From Sphingomonas canadensis (lineage in GTDB: Bacteria; Pseudomonadota; Alphaproteobacteria; Sphingomonadales; Sphingomonadaceae): 64,000 nucleotides of DNA. Under the pieces are notes generated by a model. That model was given only the letters and a program-made list of their open reading frames with translations. It was not told the origin of the DNA and ran no database searches. The stretch covers positions 288,412-352,411 of the forward strand of contig NZ_JAPDRA010000004.1 in NCBI RefSeq assembly GCF_026013525.1, given 5' to 3'. Every line of letters starts with the position of its first letter. Position 1 is the first letter of the stretch. The position numbers and the translations under genes were made by a program. Shown here piece after piece: positions 63,309 to 64,000 of the stretch.

Positions 63309-64000
63309 ATGTACGCATTGGGCAAACCCGAGGCACCGGCCCCCGATCCCGTGGTGGCGGGCTGGTGCGAGGCGATCGCCCGCGACGGCTTCGCGCTGGT
63401 GCGCGGGGTGATCGATCCGGCGGTGATCGCCGCGCTCGACGCCGATCTGGCCGAGCCCTTCGCCCAGACGCCGTTCAGCCAGGGCGCGTTCTTCGGCAAC
63501 CGCACGATCCGCTTCGGTCGGGCGCTGCTCCGCTCCCCCCATGCCGCCACGCTCGTGCAGCATCCGGTGATCCTGGGCATCGCCGAGCAGATGCTGGGCC
63601 GCTGGTGCGACGGCGTGCAGCTCAACCTGACCCAGGCGATCGCCGTCCACCCCGGCGCACCGGCCCAGTTGCCACACCGCGACGAGGACATGTGGCCCGG
63701 GCCGAAGGGGCAGATGGAATATATGGTCAACGTGATCTGGCCCTTCACCCGCTTCACCCGCGAAACGGGCGCGACGCGGCTGTGGCGGGGCAGTCACCTG
63801 GAGGATCGCGGCACCTTCCTGGGCGACGATCGCATCGTCACCGCCGATGCGGGGCCGGGCGACGCGATCGTGTGGCTGGGCTCCACGCTGCACGGCCAGG
63901 GCGCGAACGACAGCGACGAGGTGCGCCGCGGCATCGCCGTCGCCTATTCGCTCTCGTGGCTGAAGCAATATGAGAATCAGTATCTCGCCTATCCGCCGGA
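63309..64000 (+). CDS. Phytanoyl-CoA dioxygenase (PhyH) family protein, truncated by window end
   Basis: About 230 residues are visible from MYALGKPEAPAPDPVVAGWC. The frame keeps the Fe(II)/2-oxoglutarate motifs: PHRDEDMWPG (H-x-D near residue 122), and the distal histidine in STLHGQGANDSDEVRRGIA near residue 197 with the 2-oxoglutarate arginine after it. It starts 23 bases after luxI with a GGAGGAACAG site, so it is likely co-transcribed. A PhyH-family gene next to luxI is a recurrent arrangement in sphingomonads; its substrate is unknown. Confidence 0.88.
   Translation, partial: MYALGKPEAPAPDPVVAGWCEAIARDGFALVRGVIDPAVIAALDADLAEPFAQTPFSQGAFFGNRTIRFGRALLRSPHAATLVQHPVILGIAEQMLGRWCDGVQLNLTQAIAVHPGAPAQLPHRDEDMWPGPKGQMEYMVNVIWPFTRFTRETGATRLWRGSHLEDRGTFLGDDRIVTADAGPGDAIVWLGSTLHGQGANDSDEVRRGIAVAYSLSWLKQYENQYLAYPP

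Overview
The window is about 64 kb of GC-rich DNA. It is densely packed with genes whose families and arrangement point to a sphingomonad (Alphaproteobacteria, order Sphingomonadales). Pointers include an Oar-type TonB-dependent receptor, a DUF3297 protein, paired DUF3617 lipoproteins, a plant-type glutamate-cysteine ligase, a short-form HisG, the hisG-hisD-nusB-thiL-hppA order, and a LuxR/LuxI locus followed by a phytanoyl-CoA-dioxygenase-family gene. I see no rRNA, tRNA, CRISPR array, insertion sequence, phage or integrase, so this reads as ordinary chromosome with a few accessory islands.

Layout. 1-11.3 kb: the 5' part of uvrB, two DUF3617 lipoproteins, small envelope proteins, an MBL-fold hydrolase, a GH75-like secreted protein, ligA and a large TonB-dependent receptor closed by a clear terminator. 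11.4-19 kb: an HD-domain protein, a LytS/LytTR two-component pair, a PEP-mutase-family enzyme, DUF3297, an EVE protein, and an NAD-salvage pair (NMN adenylyltransferase-Nudix fusion plus nicotinamide phosphoribosyltransferase). 19-30 kb: typA, an FMN reductase, a PAS-GGDEF diguanylate cyclase, a telA-xpaC pair, an inositol-phosphatase-family/pmbA pair, ubiA, DUF2147 and an SDR. 30-37.5 kb: rsmE, gshA, an isoprenylcysteine-methyltransferase-like protein, an M61 peptidase, ppa and membrane proteins. 37.6-41.2 kb: a tightly overlapped minus-strand run, ispG - small membrane protein - EamA - GNAT - SMR - TfoX.

41.3-47.8 kb: an acyltransferase that overlaps a stand-alone LytTR gene tail to tail, a secreted phospholipase-D-family protein divergent from a secreted S1/P1 nuclease, and a six-gene operon running SPFH - ribbon-helix-helix - three tiny membrane proteins - alpha/beta hydrolase. 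One of those tiny proteins has only 32 residues. 48-50.3 kb: an overlapping bolA - nudix - pirin operon and a J-domain protein. 50.4-54.5 kb: an accessory cluster of small VOC, DUF1428, SRPBCC and DHFR-like proteins divergent from an HxlR/SCP2-type regulator. Inside it lies an array of GTTC repeats that matches the spacing of the alphaproteobacterial LexA box. 54.5-61.3 kb: DUF2332, hisG, hisD, nusB, thiL and hppA. 61.4-64 kb: a possible minus-strand small RNA, then luxR, luxI and a dioxygenase cut by the window end.

The most noteworthy non-gene structure is: the GTTC array; AT-rich palindromes in front of a lipoprotein, telA and the SPFH operon; two copies of a 25-nt-arm palindromic element that both sit between convergent genes; hairpins with a GGAG loop in front of both NAD-salvage genes; and a UUCG-capped minus-strand terminator with no gene upstream of it. 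All functional statements come from reading the sequence and from family knowledge; no searches were run.
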